NCBI GenBank assembly: GCA_008694505.1
Contig: VZDJ01000116.1
Span: 16,144,781-16,208,780 of the forward strand
DNA length: 64,000 nucleotides
Direction: 5' to 3'
Source: Cyanoderma ruficeps
Taxonomy: Eukaryota; Chordata; Aves; Passeriformes; Timaliidae
Shown here piece after piece: positions 41,301-56,300 of this stretch; position 1 is the stretch's first letter, and each line of letters starts with the position of its first letter. Made by a program: the position numbers and the translations under genes. The notes beneath the pieces were generated by a model that was given only the letters and a program-made list of their open reading frames with translations, was not told where the DNA came from and did no database searches.

Positions 41301-44300
41301 AGGTCCTATTGCCCTTCTGGGCAAAACAGCAGTAAAGGATTATTCTCTGACTGAACCTGATGCTGCTTACTCAGAAGCTGTAAAGAGGAGGAAGGCAAGC
41401 AGATGTCACTTACATAAGTAGCAAGATACTCTGTGATCCTAGAGCCTGCCGGTATGTATTTAATTTCTACTCTTACATTAGTTTAGAGAACTTTGACTTT
41501 TTACCAGAATACCTGAAATTAGATCACAACTTTCTCTGTCTGTTGTGTTATTAAAGCAGAAATACCCAATAGTGGATTAGAGAAACTCTATTTCTGTGAT
41601 TCAGAATAAGAAACATCCTCTAGTGAAACTGCAGTTCTGAAGGATGTGTGTGTCTTGATTTAAAGATCACCCTTGCGTGGGTGTGCTCACTTGAGCAGAA
41701 GAGAAACCGGGTACACAGTAAAGAGCAGCAATGAAGGACCTGAGAGTAACTCGAAGAACAAAAAGGTTTGGCAGGTCTTGAACTCTCTGAAACCCCTTTC
41801 AAAATCTCTGGAAACTAAACAAGAGCACACTGTTCCCTGAGGTTAAGTCTTGCAGTTAGAGGAAACTTTCCACAGCAGTTCCCTAAGCTCAGCAGACAAG
41901 CGGGTCTGTGGAAATGCTCCTGACCCTTCCCTGGGCAGAGGAACCTCAGCTCGAGCCATCTGCTCCCTGCTGCCCACCAGGCTGGGCAGAGGTGCCAGAG
42001 AAACAGAGCAACTCCTACAAGCAGTAGCCATGAAACTCAAATTCCTGCAGCTGTGAAAGCACCCAGCATACTCCTGGAATTTCCACAGATGAATAGGGGC
42101 TTTTGACTTGCCTTATAAAGCCAGAATGGCTAATCCAAGCTGGGTACCCCGAGGTCCCTGGTCTGTCTCCAATTTAAGTGCCCAATTACATGCTCCTCTT
42201 CCTTCACAAGAGCTCTCCCTGACATTATATGGAAGGAGCAGTAGATTCTTGGTTTTAATTCTTTAGATAATGTGTAGCCTCTAAGAAAATGCTTGTTTTT
42301 TACATTAGCTCAGTCTCTGCTTGTAACTTGAAAAGTATTTATGGCTTCAAGAATGTAATTTTTAGAACATGAAAGCAATGTGCTCAGTTCCTTAATGCTG
42401 CTTTGTTTACGAAGCCATAGTTCTAACAGCACCTAGAAGGTGTTTTAAGAGTGATTTTACCTGTCTCATACACAGCTTCAGTTACAGAGGTAAAGTGGTC
42501 TTCTACTGTGTACTGTGCCAGCTGGAGTGTGTCCAAACCTCGAACTGAATCATTTCCTCTGGTCCAGTAAAACATGACATCATTGATGTTATAACCCCCT
42601 GTAGTGAGACACAAAGCACCAACAGTGTTTATTTTATACAATAATTAATTTGTGTTGAGCACACTTATGGTTCAGCTGTTTCTTATTTCTGTTCCTTAAA
42701 GTACAATTAGACCTAAACAATGATGGGCTCTGGCAGATTTTAATGCCTGTTCATGACAAAATTTCCAATAACATGCAAAGTCTTGGAAATTAAAAGCTGA
42801 CGTTTTTGGAGGTGGTCTTTTCATATCTTCCATTTCAGTATAAATGACAAACTAATAAAATAGATTAGTACCACCTGGTATTCCAAAGGCAAAAGCTACT
42901 ATGCTCTAAGAAAATAGAGCTTTTATGAATTACTGCACTTGCCAGCATTCTGACCACACATGAAACATTCCGTGCGTTGCATCCCAAGATGCTGTTTCTC
43001 AGTGCAGTGCATTTCTCCTCATTCCCACAGAGATGAAGGGATGAGGAGAGCAGCAGAGCTGCTGCCCACTGGTGCTGTGCTCCAACCTGAGCTTGAATCA
43101 TCACTTGGGACAAGGTTTTGGCTGAGGAGCTGGGATACTTGCCAAGGACACCAGCTTAGAAGCTGATGTTTCTACAGGCTCAACAACACTGCATCTTCAG
43201 GGGCCCCAGGAGGTTGCCTCTTAACCTTCAAGTAGTAATTAGGAGCTGGATGAATCATCTATCAGAAGGCAACTGTGTTTTGCACACACTTGTCAGTGTG
43301 CAGCACAATCACAGCTAAAATACCTCTGTAGCTTTTCCCCATTATATAAAAGGCAGCCACTTTGCAGACTAGTGTATATGATTAATTCAAGATTATGTTA
43401 ATATAATTTACATGTTAACAGGGAGCATTTGAACATCTTTTTTTCTTTAGTTTACTTAGATCAATCATTCTTGTATTTGACAGATTTATATTGTGCGAGT
43501 TAATAGCTCAGCTTAGGGAACAGAAACATGAGCTGATTATTTTTAGACTTCAGTCAACTGTAAGTAAATTACAGTGAGACAATAATGCAATACATTGCAC
43601 AAGGGTATGTGCTGCAAGAAGAATAAAGCTCTAGAATCACAGAAAAATGAGATGTATTAAAACAAAACAAAAAAAAAGGTGCCTTTTAATATTTTTAAGT
43701 TATTGGGGTTTTTTCTTGCAATGACAAAACAGAAGTGATTTCTCCAGCCATCTCATGTAGGAAAAATAGGATTTCATAAATTTTAGTCTAAGGAAAAACT
43801 GGTCTGGTTACCTATTAAATGACGATTTCACTTGAAAATTCTTTCACTGGTCATTCTTTAAATACAAATTTTGTTTTCACTATCACTGGCAGTTATATGA
43901 AAAGGTATCATGGCCTGGAATGTTTGTACACATTATCACATTTATATCAATTAAAGCCAGAACACTTTTGTGTCAAAAGACTAAACCAAAAGCATATGCA
44001 TCCAAGCTATGTTTCCAATTCCTTAAAACCACACACTGGGAAATCTTCCAGATTTGTGAGATGTAAAATAGAAGTAACACTTTCTATAAACAAATGGCTG
44101 CATTGTCCTTAGTCAAAACAAGGAGGCTCACAGAACCAGGTTTTATGCATGATTCCAGCCATGGATTCGTTTTACTTCCTTTCAGTATAAATGAACTGCA
44201 GACATTTAAATAAAATTTAGAGAACTAGAGAGTACCACAGTAAATTCCTTTTTGTTTTTATAAGATATTCAGCCTTCCAAGTCGTGCAAGACAGGAGAAG

Positions 44301-47300
44301 TTCTTGGTGCCCACATGAATGATAATGAGTGTATCTTGAAACAGAGGCTATTTTGCTTTTGTTCTAAAATATTCTCCTTAGTGGAACAATTAGTAGGTTT
44401 GGGTGATCCCTCTTATGAAAATTCTTTGAGTATAATATTTCCAAAACTTGTAAGAAGAATTTTTATTGAGAGAGCCTTCCCAGTTGTCAGTAAAGTTAAA
44501 TAGTACAGTGCAAAATTGTTCTTTATTCAAGGGATTAATATTTTACTAATTATAAAACATTTCAAAAGTTTATAGAGACAAAATCCTTAAGACCATGTTA
44601 TTTGGCTTTTACAAGTAATCTCTATTCTCTTTATGTGACACTGAGTTTTTATCCTAGCTAATTCCTCCGGCCCAGAATGTCTCATTTCTGCACATTGTTG
44701 ATAGAGTATGAGCTGCTAATGTCAACAGGGTTAACTACAGGAATAGTAAATTTGGGATTAAACATTCATAATGCCTAATACAAATTAGTTTCTTTACCTT
44801 TCTGTTGCTAATTTTAATTTTCACTGATTGTCAAGCACAAGTTAAGTGCCTTCACATGGCTCTTCACTGAATAAATGGTAAAAGACAAGTTTAAAAAGAA
44901 ATATAATTCCAGAGATGGGCCCAAGATATGAATATGTATTTGGACTGGGGGTCTGTGTGAGGGAAATGTGAGGTCAAACCCTTCAGTCCAGCAAGGATGA
45001 ATGGTGGTGTTCTCTCCCACATGGCAGAGAGGAGGAGCCCCCCCTTGGCAGCACCAACCAAGACAAGAACCCTCCACTTCCCCAAATGTCATAGCACCCA
45101 TATCAACAGAGACTCAGAGTGGCAAGTCTGTTTCCTAATATATGGCAGCATTACCATCTAAAGTGTTGCATTAAGAGGGGGAAAAAACCAATAGACATGT
45201 TGGCCAAAATGTGTTGTGCTATGTAGAAAGCACAAGTCAATTAAAGTTACTAACTAGCAGTGGCAGAAAAGTATGTTGGAAAGGTCACTGGGGATGGTTT
45301 ATTGTGTAAAGCCATTACTTCATCATATCATGACATTTTTGTCTTTATATTAATAATCACTTCATAAAAGCCTAACTCTTCGTTTCAGCTCAAATATTTG
45401 CAATAGATTTTGCATTTTATTTATAAGCATCAATATTTGGGCAGATGTGTGTGTATGTCTGCATTCACAATTCTTAAACCCAGGTAATGATCTTGGCAAG
45501 CAGTATGCCAGGAGCATGATGACATTATTCATCTATAAATTAACATAGTTTATCACATGGGGAAACAAACCCCATTTCCAGCCTACCCAAAAGAAAGGAT
45601 TGCAGTGCATTGATGAGAAAAGGCCACAGCCCAAGGCTCGTTTTTTCCTTTTTCTGTTTGTTGCCTCTATCTGTTTTTCTCAAAACTAAACACCAATGTA
45701 ATGGGAGCATTTGTTATGACATGACTGGGTTTTCCCCTTGGACAGGAGACACTTGTGTGCTGTTGAAAAAGCGGATGGAATCAATCTGAAAAATGCTTGG
45801 TTTTAATTATATGGGGAATTCTCGGGGTTGTTTTTTTGCTTTTTTTTTAATCTTGTCAAATAAACTGTAAATTCCTGCGGGATATGTATTTCCTTCTGGA
45901 ACTAGAGAAAATACTAAATGACTCATTAGACAGTGCTGTTGATTTAAATCCATAAACATTGATTTACCAATGTGCTCTTCCAAGGGAAAATAAAGATAAA
46001 TCCCAATTCCAATTCAAATCACTGTTTGTTAAACAGATCTCATAAAACTTCTTATTCTAGAGGGATGCCTGTGTGAAAAAGGTTTTGGGTTAATTTCCTT
46101 TGTGTCTCTGTCTAAAATGAAAGTTTGTGGCAATCTAATTGGTCGTTAACAACAAGAGATGAAAACAGACATTCACATTTCTGAAAAGATGCAGAATAAA
46201 ACTTGACAAGTACTGAAAAGCCTTCCAAAAAGATTTTAATCATGTATTGACACATATTTTAAATATATATTTTCATCTTACAGAACTGGTAATTCTTCTA
46301 CACTATCACATGCAAAAAAATATTTTCTAGAGTCTTGTCATATGAATAATAGTAAACATTTAACTACAATAGTGCATGTTTGTGTGTTTGCAAATTAACC
46401 AAGTCTACAAAGTATTAGAGAACCTATTTCAAATAAAATATGAGGATATTGATTGATAAAATGAAAAAAAAAATAGTTACTCTTGTCCATCAATTGATGA
46501 ACAGGGCACTGACACAGAGAAAATTAACTAAGTCAGAGCAAGATCTAAAAAAAGTAAATTGTTAAGTATTAACTACATGCCTTACAAATAAGCCTTATTC
46601 TGATTTCTTTCTTTCCTAAAGGAACTATATCTCAGGGGGAAAAAATTACATACTCTCTGAAAGGGAAAAAAAAAAAATCTCTCATCTGTGCTAGAAAATG
46701 CCTGTTCACAGAACTCCCTCTGAAGACCAAGACAGTAACTGCAGGATGCACTGCAAAACCAAGCCCGTGAGACTCTCCCAGGATTTTGCTCAATCATTAA
46801 TTAGCACTGCAACATCTCAATCTTGCCATGGTATTTTCAGTGATGCCATGTGCACATACGTGCACACATCTTTGCACACAGATACTACTGTAACTCAGGG
46901 AGTGACCACATAATGTCCCTGGCCTTCTATGAAAATTGCAGCCACACTGGTAATATCTAGCAGAAAAAGATCACAGACATTTTTCTAACTGTATAAAAAA
47001 ATAAGGATTAAGTGTCTTACAGCTCTCCAGTTGCAAAGTACATGTCTGCTTATCCATTGGATATTTAGTCAGATCCATGCTGCAGGAAACAGTTGTGGTG
47101 ATCCTTGAGAGGAAAAAATAGTTTTCTAAGTATTAATGGGACAAAATTCTTCATCAATAAAAATAAAAATGCCATGCATCTTTCTTCAAATAATATTTTC
47201 AGCCTAATATACAGTGTGAGGGGGAAAAAAATCTTTTACTTACTGGTGTCTAATGTTCAGGAGTAATACAATCCCACACAGAAACCACAGCAGAACAGTT

Positions 47301-50300
47301 GAGTTCCGTGACAGTCTAAAAAGGCCACCCTTTGCTCCCATCTCACTTACAGTGCACATTTTCCTTCGTGATTTGCAGTATATTTTAAGATTTTGTTATA
47401 TTTATCCAAACTTTTTACAAAGGGTAATTCATATAAATCCTGCAAGTCAATCATCACAGTTTGTTTTCCCCATGCTGGTTCCATTGCAAACTGGAATGGC
47501 AACATGCAATTCCCGTGTTCAGTCTGCATGAAAGCAAAAGGGTCTATTTAGGGAGGAAGATCTATTGCTAAATTTATAAATTGATTCATATTGATCAAGA
47601 ATATTACATATTCATAAAACTACAAGACCCTACGTTTACAAACAGACCCATTTTCTTAAGCAGAACCTGGAAGTTTAAAAGGTAAGTAGATGCAATCATA
47701 AATGCTGATACGTGGTATTTACATACCTTATAGCATACAAGACTGTTCCATTAGGGTATATCCTTATGAGGCGATTCTCAACAGTGACATCATGAAGAAA
47801 AGACTTTTTTGAATCAACTATAAAGGTGTCTGGTACCCAAAGCATTTCCACGAGTCGACCATCTAAGCTCAAACTCTTATTACCATCGAAACAAAGTCTC
47901 TCATCCGTCCATCGCTGCCTTAGAAATATGGTAGCTGTGTAGTCCTGAAAGAGAAAAAACAAAATTATCATACAAAGGCAGCCTGTGTCGTGTTCTCTTT
48001 GACAGAACTATATGGAAACAGCTGCTGGGCACAAACTGTGATTCTCCATGTCCCTGGCATGCCAAGAGCAGCTGTACTGAATCTTGTTCTGCCAAATTTT
48101 CAAGCACTCATGTGGTTGGTAGATTTTGTTCTTATGGTCATTTACAGTAAAAGCTGATGGCCAAAGTCTGGGGCCATAAATCAGCTGAAGTCATCGGAGC
48201 TTTGTGAGCAGATAATCTGGCTCTGTAAACCTTTAAGTTTTAGAATGATTTATGTAAGTGGTTCCAAACCTCATTTTGTTCACATAAGCTAATAAATGAA
48301 GATTTTTTTAATAACACATTGGAAAAAGTTGAATAAATTCAGATCGACAAAAGAAGTTAATGAAACAGGAAAGGAATCTTTTAGCACAATTTCTCCTTTT
48401 AACATACAAAGGAAACAGTGGTACCAAATTTATCAAGACCTTGAACATAGCACTCAGTCCAATTCTCCTTCAATTTAGATATGCCTTGCAGTCCTACATT
48501 AAGATCACACTATTTCTTAACACTTTAAAAACAACTTTTGATTTTATGGTGTGTTTTTATCAATATGATAAATTCATCTGAAGTTCTGACCTTATTTCCC
48601 CTTTCTAAATAGTAATTAATAATTACTAATTACTAATACAGTCATATATAATATCTGATTAATTATTTTTTCTTTTTATTTCTGTGTACCAACGGAGGAT
48701 CTTTAAGTAGAAAAGTACATTCCATTTCATAGTTTGTTCAAAAACAAATTATACAAATTAAATTAAACACAGCTGGAATAAATCAATGTGTGACAGCAAC
48801 AATAGAAGAGAAAAACAGCCTGAGTTCAGCTGTGTCTAATCATAGGGAAAGAGAGTGGCTTCAGAGGCACGTGAATATATCTTTATTTTTCTGAAATGCA
48901 TAAAGATTTAGACATTTCAGCTGGAAAATAAGTACAGATCCACATGCTTCTCATTAAGATTAATACTCAGTAGCAGATTTCTGTTTGTATCTGTGAGAGG
49001 TGGGATTTGCAGCTGCATTTCTATGCTTATTAGAGTGTTTTAAACAGTATGTGTAGAGAAAAAGAAAATTCCATCCCCTAACCCATATTGACTTCACAAG
49101 GAGACAAGCCCAAAGGCGTATTGCCAGCAGCTGTATGCACATCAGCTTATCAACAAGCAAAAAAAAGACTGCAAAAACTACAGTACCATATTTATTTCTG
49201 ATATTGTATCAATGCTGGCAATATCCATACTCATTCCAATTGACACAGGACCATCTGCAAAGAAAAAGAGGAAGTCAGAATGTAGCTCATAATTCTTTAA
49301 TATTCAGTGTTCACGAGAACTGTCTACAAAATCTTTCCATTTTTTTCCTAAATGTTTAGAAGCTATCTTAAATATTCCTCAAACACAGATTATGCAAGAA
49401 TTTTCACATTCTTAACCAAAATAGCATATTTCTCTGCTAAAACTATTTTAGTTTTCAGAAACAGGCTTTATTTCTTAAATATTTCCTAGTTTAAGTGATT
49501 TATTTTCCTCCAGAAAAAAAGTGCCGAGGAAAATGTTATGCAATAAGGTGTGGGAGGCACAATTCCCATGGTACCTCACAGTCGTGATCTGAGGTGCAGA
49601 GCAGTGGAAAGAATTCTTCCAGTTGCAACATCTGGGCCATCAGATGTGGGTGAAGCAAGAAGTTTTAGTTGGCAATGTCACATGGTTGATATCCAGATGG
49701 CATAGCTGAGTGACTTTCTTTACTGCCCATTTAAGAATTTTTGGTATATAATCTATCATTGAGATTTAATATCTTGCCTTTGACCACTAGCAGGAAACTT
49801 GTGGTTTAAATACTTGCATTTATAAAGGAAAACTTGTCATAAGCTGAAGGCTTATTCAGTGTCATTAAACACCTTACCTAAGTAGTTGTTATTGTAGTGT
49901 CAGTATGCTCAGATTCCATTTCCTTCCGAATGTGCCTTTCACACTGTTGGAAGGAAGATCACCAACTGTGCATTTTAAAATGCAGAATTTGTGCAGAGCT
50001 TTGATGGAAACATGACATTATTCCTGGTTGAATATGTGCAGAATAATTAACAGAGTGCTTGTACAAGAAAATTAATATTAAATCAGTGCATCTTTCCAAG
50101 CAATTGAGAAGAAGAGAACACAGGACTGAGAAATGCAGAAATACTTCTGCTAAGATCTCTGTAGCTGGTAGTGAGTGCCCTTATCTCACAGGCCCACGGC
50201 TGAAAGCCACTCTTGCCTCCTTGCAGTACATTTTGTAGAAATCTCCTCTATGGCCTCAAATGGCATCCAGAGGAACACGAAGTCCAACTACACCCCCCTG

Positions 50301-53300
50301 AGTACCACTAAAGAAAAAAATGTGTCATTCTAAGACATATAAGTTTATTAGTATTTTTATTTTTTCCAAAATATTTTCTGTTTTTAATGCACGTGTTAAA
50401 ATCATTACACATCTGTCACTCCTGAAAAAGATCTGTAAGTCCTTTGTTTTGAACTCGGTTGAAGGAGTAAATATAAAGCTCCAGCTTAAAACAAGACTGC
50501 AGCTTTGAAGCATGCCCTGCTGGTAATGTGCGTGTTTATTATAAACAATTAAATTATACACTGGGTTTGGAAACTATTGTTCGTATATTGAAAAAAAAGA
50601 TTTGGAAGCTAACTTTGGAACAAAATTGACTGAAAAACTCTCAGATCATTGACAGGTTGTTCTTCTGTTTCTTTCCATTCTTTTCATGTTTTGATTATCC
50701 ATGAATAAATTTATTTTTTCTCCCTCCAGGATTAAAAGCTCAACCCCTAGGAAACTTATCCCAGCTACCTGGAGTGTAACAATTAATACTTATCCTTACC
50801 TTTGTATTTTATCATTATTGCAGGTAGAATATTGCCAGCCTCAACAGATATGTCAGACCCTCAAAAACCATTGAATTTTAAAATAATGTGACTTATAATC
50901 CATAATTTGATTTTTTTTAGTGTCTTCCTAGATATTCCCACATATGACTGTAACAGAACATATTATTGCCAACATGATCATTTGGGGAGTACCCCATCCA
51001 GCAAGGCACACGCTTAGTGATGGACCATCCCAAGGAGAGGACAATGCAGCGCTCAGATGATTATGCAGGAATCATGGCTGGGAATAATCAGACTCCTCCT
51101 ATTATATTATGATTTATTAGTAGAAACAAGACCTGATCCTTGCCTAGTAAGTTGGTACAGATGAGGGAAAATGCCCATTAGCAGCATTTCCGTATCATTA
51201 GTGCTAGGTTGTTACGCATATGAAGGGAAAAGCTGATTTTCCAGAAAGATTACTGAAATTAGGCAGGAGTCAATTTCTCTGGAATCAGACAAGCAGGACT
51301 TTGTAGATCCTTTTATTCTTGCCTGCTGAGGTATTTTCCAAAATATTACTGAGTAACACAACAGCATTGCAGTGTTGGGTGACGCCCAAGCACCACGAGA
51401 CATCTAGCTCAGGTTAAGATGTACTTCAAGCTCAAACTGACTGAACACAGACCTGCCTTGGGGTCCAAGTGCCAAGGAGTGGCAGCACAGTCGGGACAAA
51501 ACCATCCTGCTCCACTCATCCCAGCCAACAGCTCTCACTGCCCACGTGCACCCAGCCTGCCCAGCCCAGCACCCACAAAAACTCAGCAGAAAATGACGTC
51601 ACCCCAGATACAGCAATGTGCTGTATGGGAAGGGTTGTGCAGTGAAACAACAGTTATGGAAAGGATCTTTATTAACACAATACGAGGTGCTGAGAACAGC
51701 TTTGCTCCCTCAGTTAATTAAATCAGGATAACATTAATAGTTAAACACTGAATTCTTTTTTGCATGTGAGGATAAATGTTTATCTAGCAAGGCACCATAA
51801 CTTGTAAAGTATTAATAACAGAATGAGTCTGCTCATAATTATTCACCAGGGTTTCCTCTGAACTTCCTCTGAAAGGTCTCCTGTTGACAGTGTCAAAAAC
51901 TGGGCAGCAAACCAGATGAGGCAGTCAGTTCCTACATTTCCATATGTTTGGCAGAAGTTGTATGTATAATGACAACATCAGAAGAAATCTACGGATCTTC
52001 AGAAGAAAACTGAAGTCAGTCTGTCCTGCATTATTGAAGGGAATCTTCAAAGCATGGCAGAGGATCACCAAAGGGAGTGCCTTGTTACAGCAGTGGCTGT
52101 GCGCCATAAGCAACACACATTTTAATTTTACTGCAAGTTATGTACACTGTTCCTCTATGCCCTTTATAGATATTCATAGTGATCCCAAATGGGAAAGCAG
52201 CCAGAAGAGTGGCAGACAGCATACCCAAAAATTAAGTCTGGATCACTGCAATGATCCCAGTCTGTAGCAGCAAAAGAAACCACCACCGTGTCACGTGTGT
52301 GCCTAGTACTGCAATGGATCAGCACCATCAATAACTACCAGTGCTGAGCTGTTAGCATGAGCCCTTTTGCATTTAGTTTAAGAAAACTCAAAACAATTCT
52401 GACATCCAGAAAGGCCTCAAAAGGAATGGCATTTTTGGAAGAATGTCTTATCTTTTCAGCAATAATGGTTGGAATATTGCAAGTAAACAGAGAATTAGAA
52501 GGAAAATTATCACTAGAATAATTCATTATAGATTCCTAAAAACCTCGTTTTGTCTCTCTGATTGCCAGCTTTGCTTCGGAGTATTACAGAATTCTTACAT
52601 AAATGAGATATATTATGCTTGGATTTTTTTTCAGTGCATTTAACTTCCTGCCACAAGACATCTTTCTTGACAAATAGTTACATGAAGAAAGTGGACAGGT
52701 TAAGACAGGCCTTCTGACAGATCTCAACTGTGATTCTTGATTTGAAGGCATCAGAAGACAGACCCATTTCTAGCACGAATCAGTTTCAGTCCAATCTGTT
52801 TGCATCAGTAAGTTTTAGACATTGAGTTGCTTTGCTGGTAGAGTTTGTGGACAAGACAAAAATTGGTGGGAACCATACTAACAACAGCTTGTTAAATTAT
52901 TTGTCAAAATCTCCATGTTTCCATACCGTCAAATACAAGGAATTAATGTGGGGACAAACAAGACAGGCAGCACCTATAGGATAGGAAAACATCTTGGCAA
53001 GCAGTGCCTTTGAGAAGGATTTGGAGGCTGTCACAGATAATCATTTTATCACGCTCTTTCCATCTTATGCTTTGGCAACAGCATTATTGCAATAGGGAGT
53101 AACACACAGAATTAAGTTATCCTGCAATCTATTCTGTATTGGCAAGACTGTTATGACTGTGACAAGATTTGTTTTCCACATTTAAATAAAACGTGCAAAC
53201 AACAGACACAATTTCGTTGAGAGGAAGAGAAATACACCAAAAGACAAAAAAATCTGGAAGCATAGCATCAAATCTTGTAACATAAAAATCAAGGAGCATT

Positions 53301-56300
53301 TTTTACTCAGCTCCTCAAAGAGAAGTCAGAAAGGTGACTTGTCCAATGTCAGAAAATCCATGTACGCCGTGCATGTTGTTTGGCAAAGCAAAGTAAGATC
53401 CCAGTTTATGGGATTTTTATGATCTTTTTGCTATCTGAACATAACCACCATTTATAATTCAGAGTCTCTGGAGCTAAGCCTTTGGAGGGCTGAAGAGGCA
53501 GGGGAGAACCCAAAAACTAAAACCCAAACTGTCCTGCATGCAGGAATCTGGGTTTGATGGCAATCAGATGCTCACAGTGTCTCTTAGTTCCCTGGGAAAG
53601 GAAGGAAGATCTCCACCACCAGGGTATGCTGAGGTTTACATACTCTTGGTTTTTGCTTTTCTGTAAAGGATTAGATATTGGCTAGCTGGGACTTAAAATA
53701 GTGTTTAGATGATGGATATTTGGTATTTCTTTCTCATGTACCCTGTGAGTTTGCCTCACTAAACCAAAGGGTGTTAGACACACCTAACATTGATATCTTT
53801 TTCTCTTTTGAAGATTAAAGTGCCTTCATCTAATTAAATTTATAGAAGTTAATATAAACACCATTTGAGGGGGAAAAAATCATAATGACAAGTCTTAGAC
53901 AGAAGGTCGGACCAAAAAAATTTATTTGCTTTAATTTAAAACTTAAGTCTACAAAATGTATTAGTCATTATGAAGCTAAGGAAAATAATCTTTTAAATGT
54001 GATTTAGAATAACTGATTTAAGCATGACACTTTTCTGTACCACTTGAAAGCAGCTTCCATATTCAAATATACTTAGCTGTGACCTTTTCCTAGTCTCTCT
54101 CTTTTTAATTAGAACACTTAAATTATCACATTCAATCACAGAACAAAATCTATTTGTATAAAATTATTTACAAGATTTTATGCATCCCTTAACAACCCTA
54201 TGAACCTGATCCAAGGCTCACTGAAGTTTGCAGGAATTGCTCATTAATTCAGAGAGTTTGGCAGAGCACATAAAGTTATAAAATTGATCTGCATTGTTCC
54301 AGCAGAAAACCTGAGGTGGAAATCAACTTGTACTGCTGACATAAAGTGTGAGGGTAATGTAGGACATTTAAGGGAGATAACTGTTGATTTTTAAATCCTT
54401 TATGCCAGATTTTCTCTAGAAGTATTCCATATAATCTGTAAGGGTAAGATAGATATTATTACATTGAGGAGTAGTATCAACTAACGTTAGTATAGGAGTA
54501 TTTCATATTCCAGTCCAATGAATGGCTGAAATCATTCCAAATTAGGGTTCTGGGGTTGTTTAATTCTTTATTGCACCTATCTGCTGAATTTATGAAGACT
54601 TGCTTGATGAACCAGCTCAAAGAGAAACATGGAAGTGCCATAGATAAGGAAAGAGAACATTCTTAATAGCAACATTCAGATGAGGGCAGAGCTAAATAAC
54701 CAGTCCAGCTGACATTCCTCTGTGCAAACAGTGTCTAAAGAACCCTCACAATTTGGCAACTGGTTCGTGCCACCCACCATGGACAACATAAAAGACTACG
54801 TTTTATTGTCTGCAGACCGCTGACAGACTGAGGCTGGGTTTAACAAATCTAACTTTGGGCACCCGATTCAGGTGCTTAGAGATGGGAAGGACAGTCTGTG
54901 TTACACATGAAGGGCAACGTTTGTGCAGCCAGGGTCTGGAGGGGTGCCTTGTGCGGGAGGAGATGACCAAAGTAAGGTGAGATAATTCCAGAATTAAAAT
55001 CTAGAAAAGCAGTAGATTCAATAAATGGAAGGAGAGGAGAAGACAGTTTTAATGTTCATATCCAGTCATTGGACTCAAATGAAAAAGATGTTCATAGTCC
55101 CCTTGTTAATGACACTACATGAGTTGGGGTATGTGGTTGGGACATTTCCAGTCATCTGCCAGTCCTAGCATAAACACCAAACAAAAATTAATAAGCAAAA
55201 GGAGGGCTTATTCAAATAAAAGTTTATGAGCGGCCATAAATTTTACTTGACTAGTAAATATTTCTGGTTTTTCTGGCTTTAGGAGAAAGGAACTGTCATT
55301 TTATGAACACTTGTTTATGCCTAACTTTCTTTTCAGGATTAAACCCCCATTTTGTTAAGTATTAAGGAGTTCAGTGTGACTGATTTTGCAAGAGTATGAT
55401 TGTATCTTGGCAGTAATCACTTCAAAAATTGCCATTTCCCGCCTGAAAAAAATCTTCAAGGACAAGTAACCTTGAAATTACTTTAAATGAGGTTATTCTA
55501 AAATTTAAGTTCACCACTGGCCCTCTCACACTTGATAAAAATCACATTTCAGAGTTCCATTATGACTCACTAACATTAAGCTTAAAGCACTGTCCATGCC
55601 AACAAATAATACCATCTAGTTTTATGACAAATTTCTTCATGCATATTTATGAGTGTCCATCCGACTGAGCTAATAAACAGAAATACACGTATTTTTGAAA
55701 GCAAAGGAATCTTGGCCAAAACTAAAGAAAACGAAGCCAAGTGTCCTAAAAAGGTTGGCTTTAGCATATTTTGGGGAGATAGTTCTGCATATCAACATAC
55801 ACATACTCCTCTTTATACAAATCCTTTCATTCAAGGCAGTAAATATAGGTTGTCAGGTCCATTAATCCAAATATCCATCCTTTCTGTTCATATTTCTAGA
55901 AATACAAGTTTCTTTCTCAGAGTATATCATCACTGATAGGTTGCACAATCAGGACTGTGCAGGCTTTTACAGCAGCCAATAATCTCTACCAGAATACCCC
56001 AGTTTATGTTTTTAATGTGCATTTTTCATTAGCCTACTCAAGTCTAATCAGCTGTTTGACCATCACATCCATCTTTAACTGGTCGGTTTCTCACTATTAA
56101 CATGAACATATCCCAAAGAAAGTAAGGATGTGGGGGGAGTGGGGCAGAGAGAAGCCACAGAAGAGGTATCAATGACTAATTGCTACTCTGGCTTCATCAG
56201 CTCTCTGACAGCTGTGTTGCAGCCATCGATGTTATTGTGAGTAAAGCCAGTTACCAAGAACAGACACAAGGTACACCAGCTGCAGGCAAAAAAACACCAT

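Larger units (their letters stand above)
33045..42460 (-). other. GABRP: GABRP intron 6, with two CR1 relics
   Basis: 9416 nt, the largest intron in the window. It contains CR1 relics at 34362-34735 and 39290-40005, the triple repeat at 40334-40374 and the (CAAA)n run at 41181-41215. GC-richer patches are at about 38560-39020 and 41850-42050. No internal gene recognised. Confidence 0.9.

Noticed and set aside
49135..49359. Plus-strand open frame over 49.14-49.36 kb
   Set aside because: It is an antisense shadow of the 68-nt GABRP exon.
52660..52834. Possible extension of the CR1 relic upstream of 52835
   Set aside because: Only one short block (tcttgatttgaaggcatca) looked CR1-like, and in the opposite orientation; too weak to annotate.
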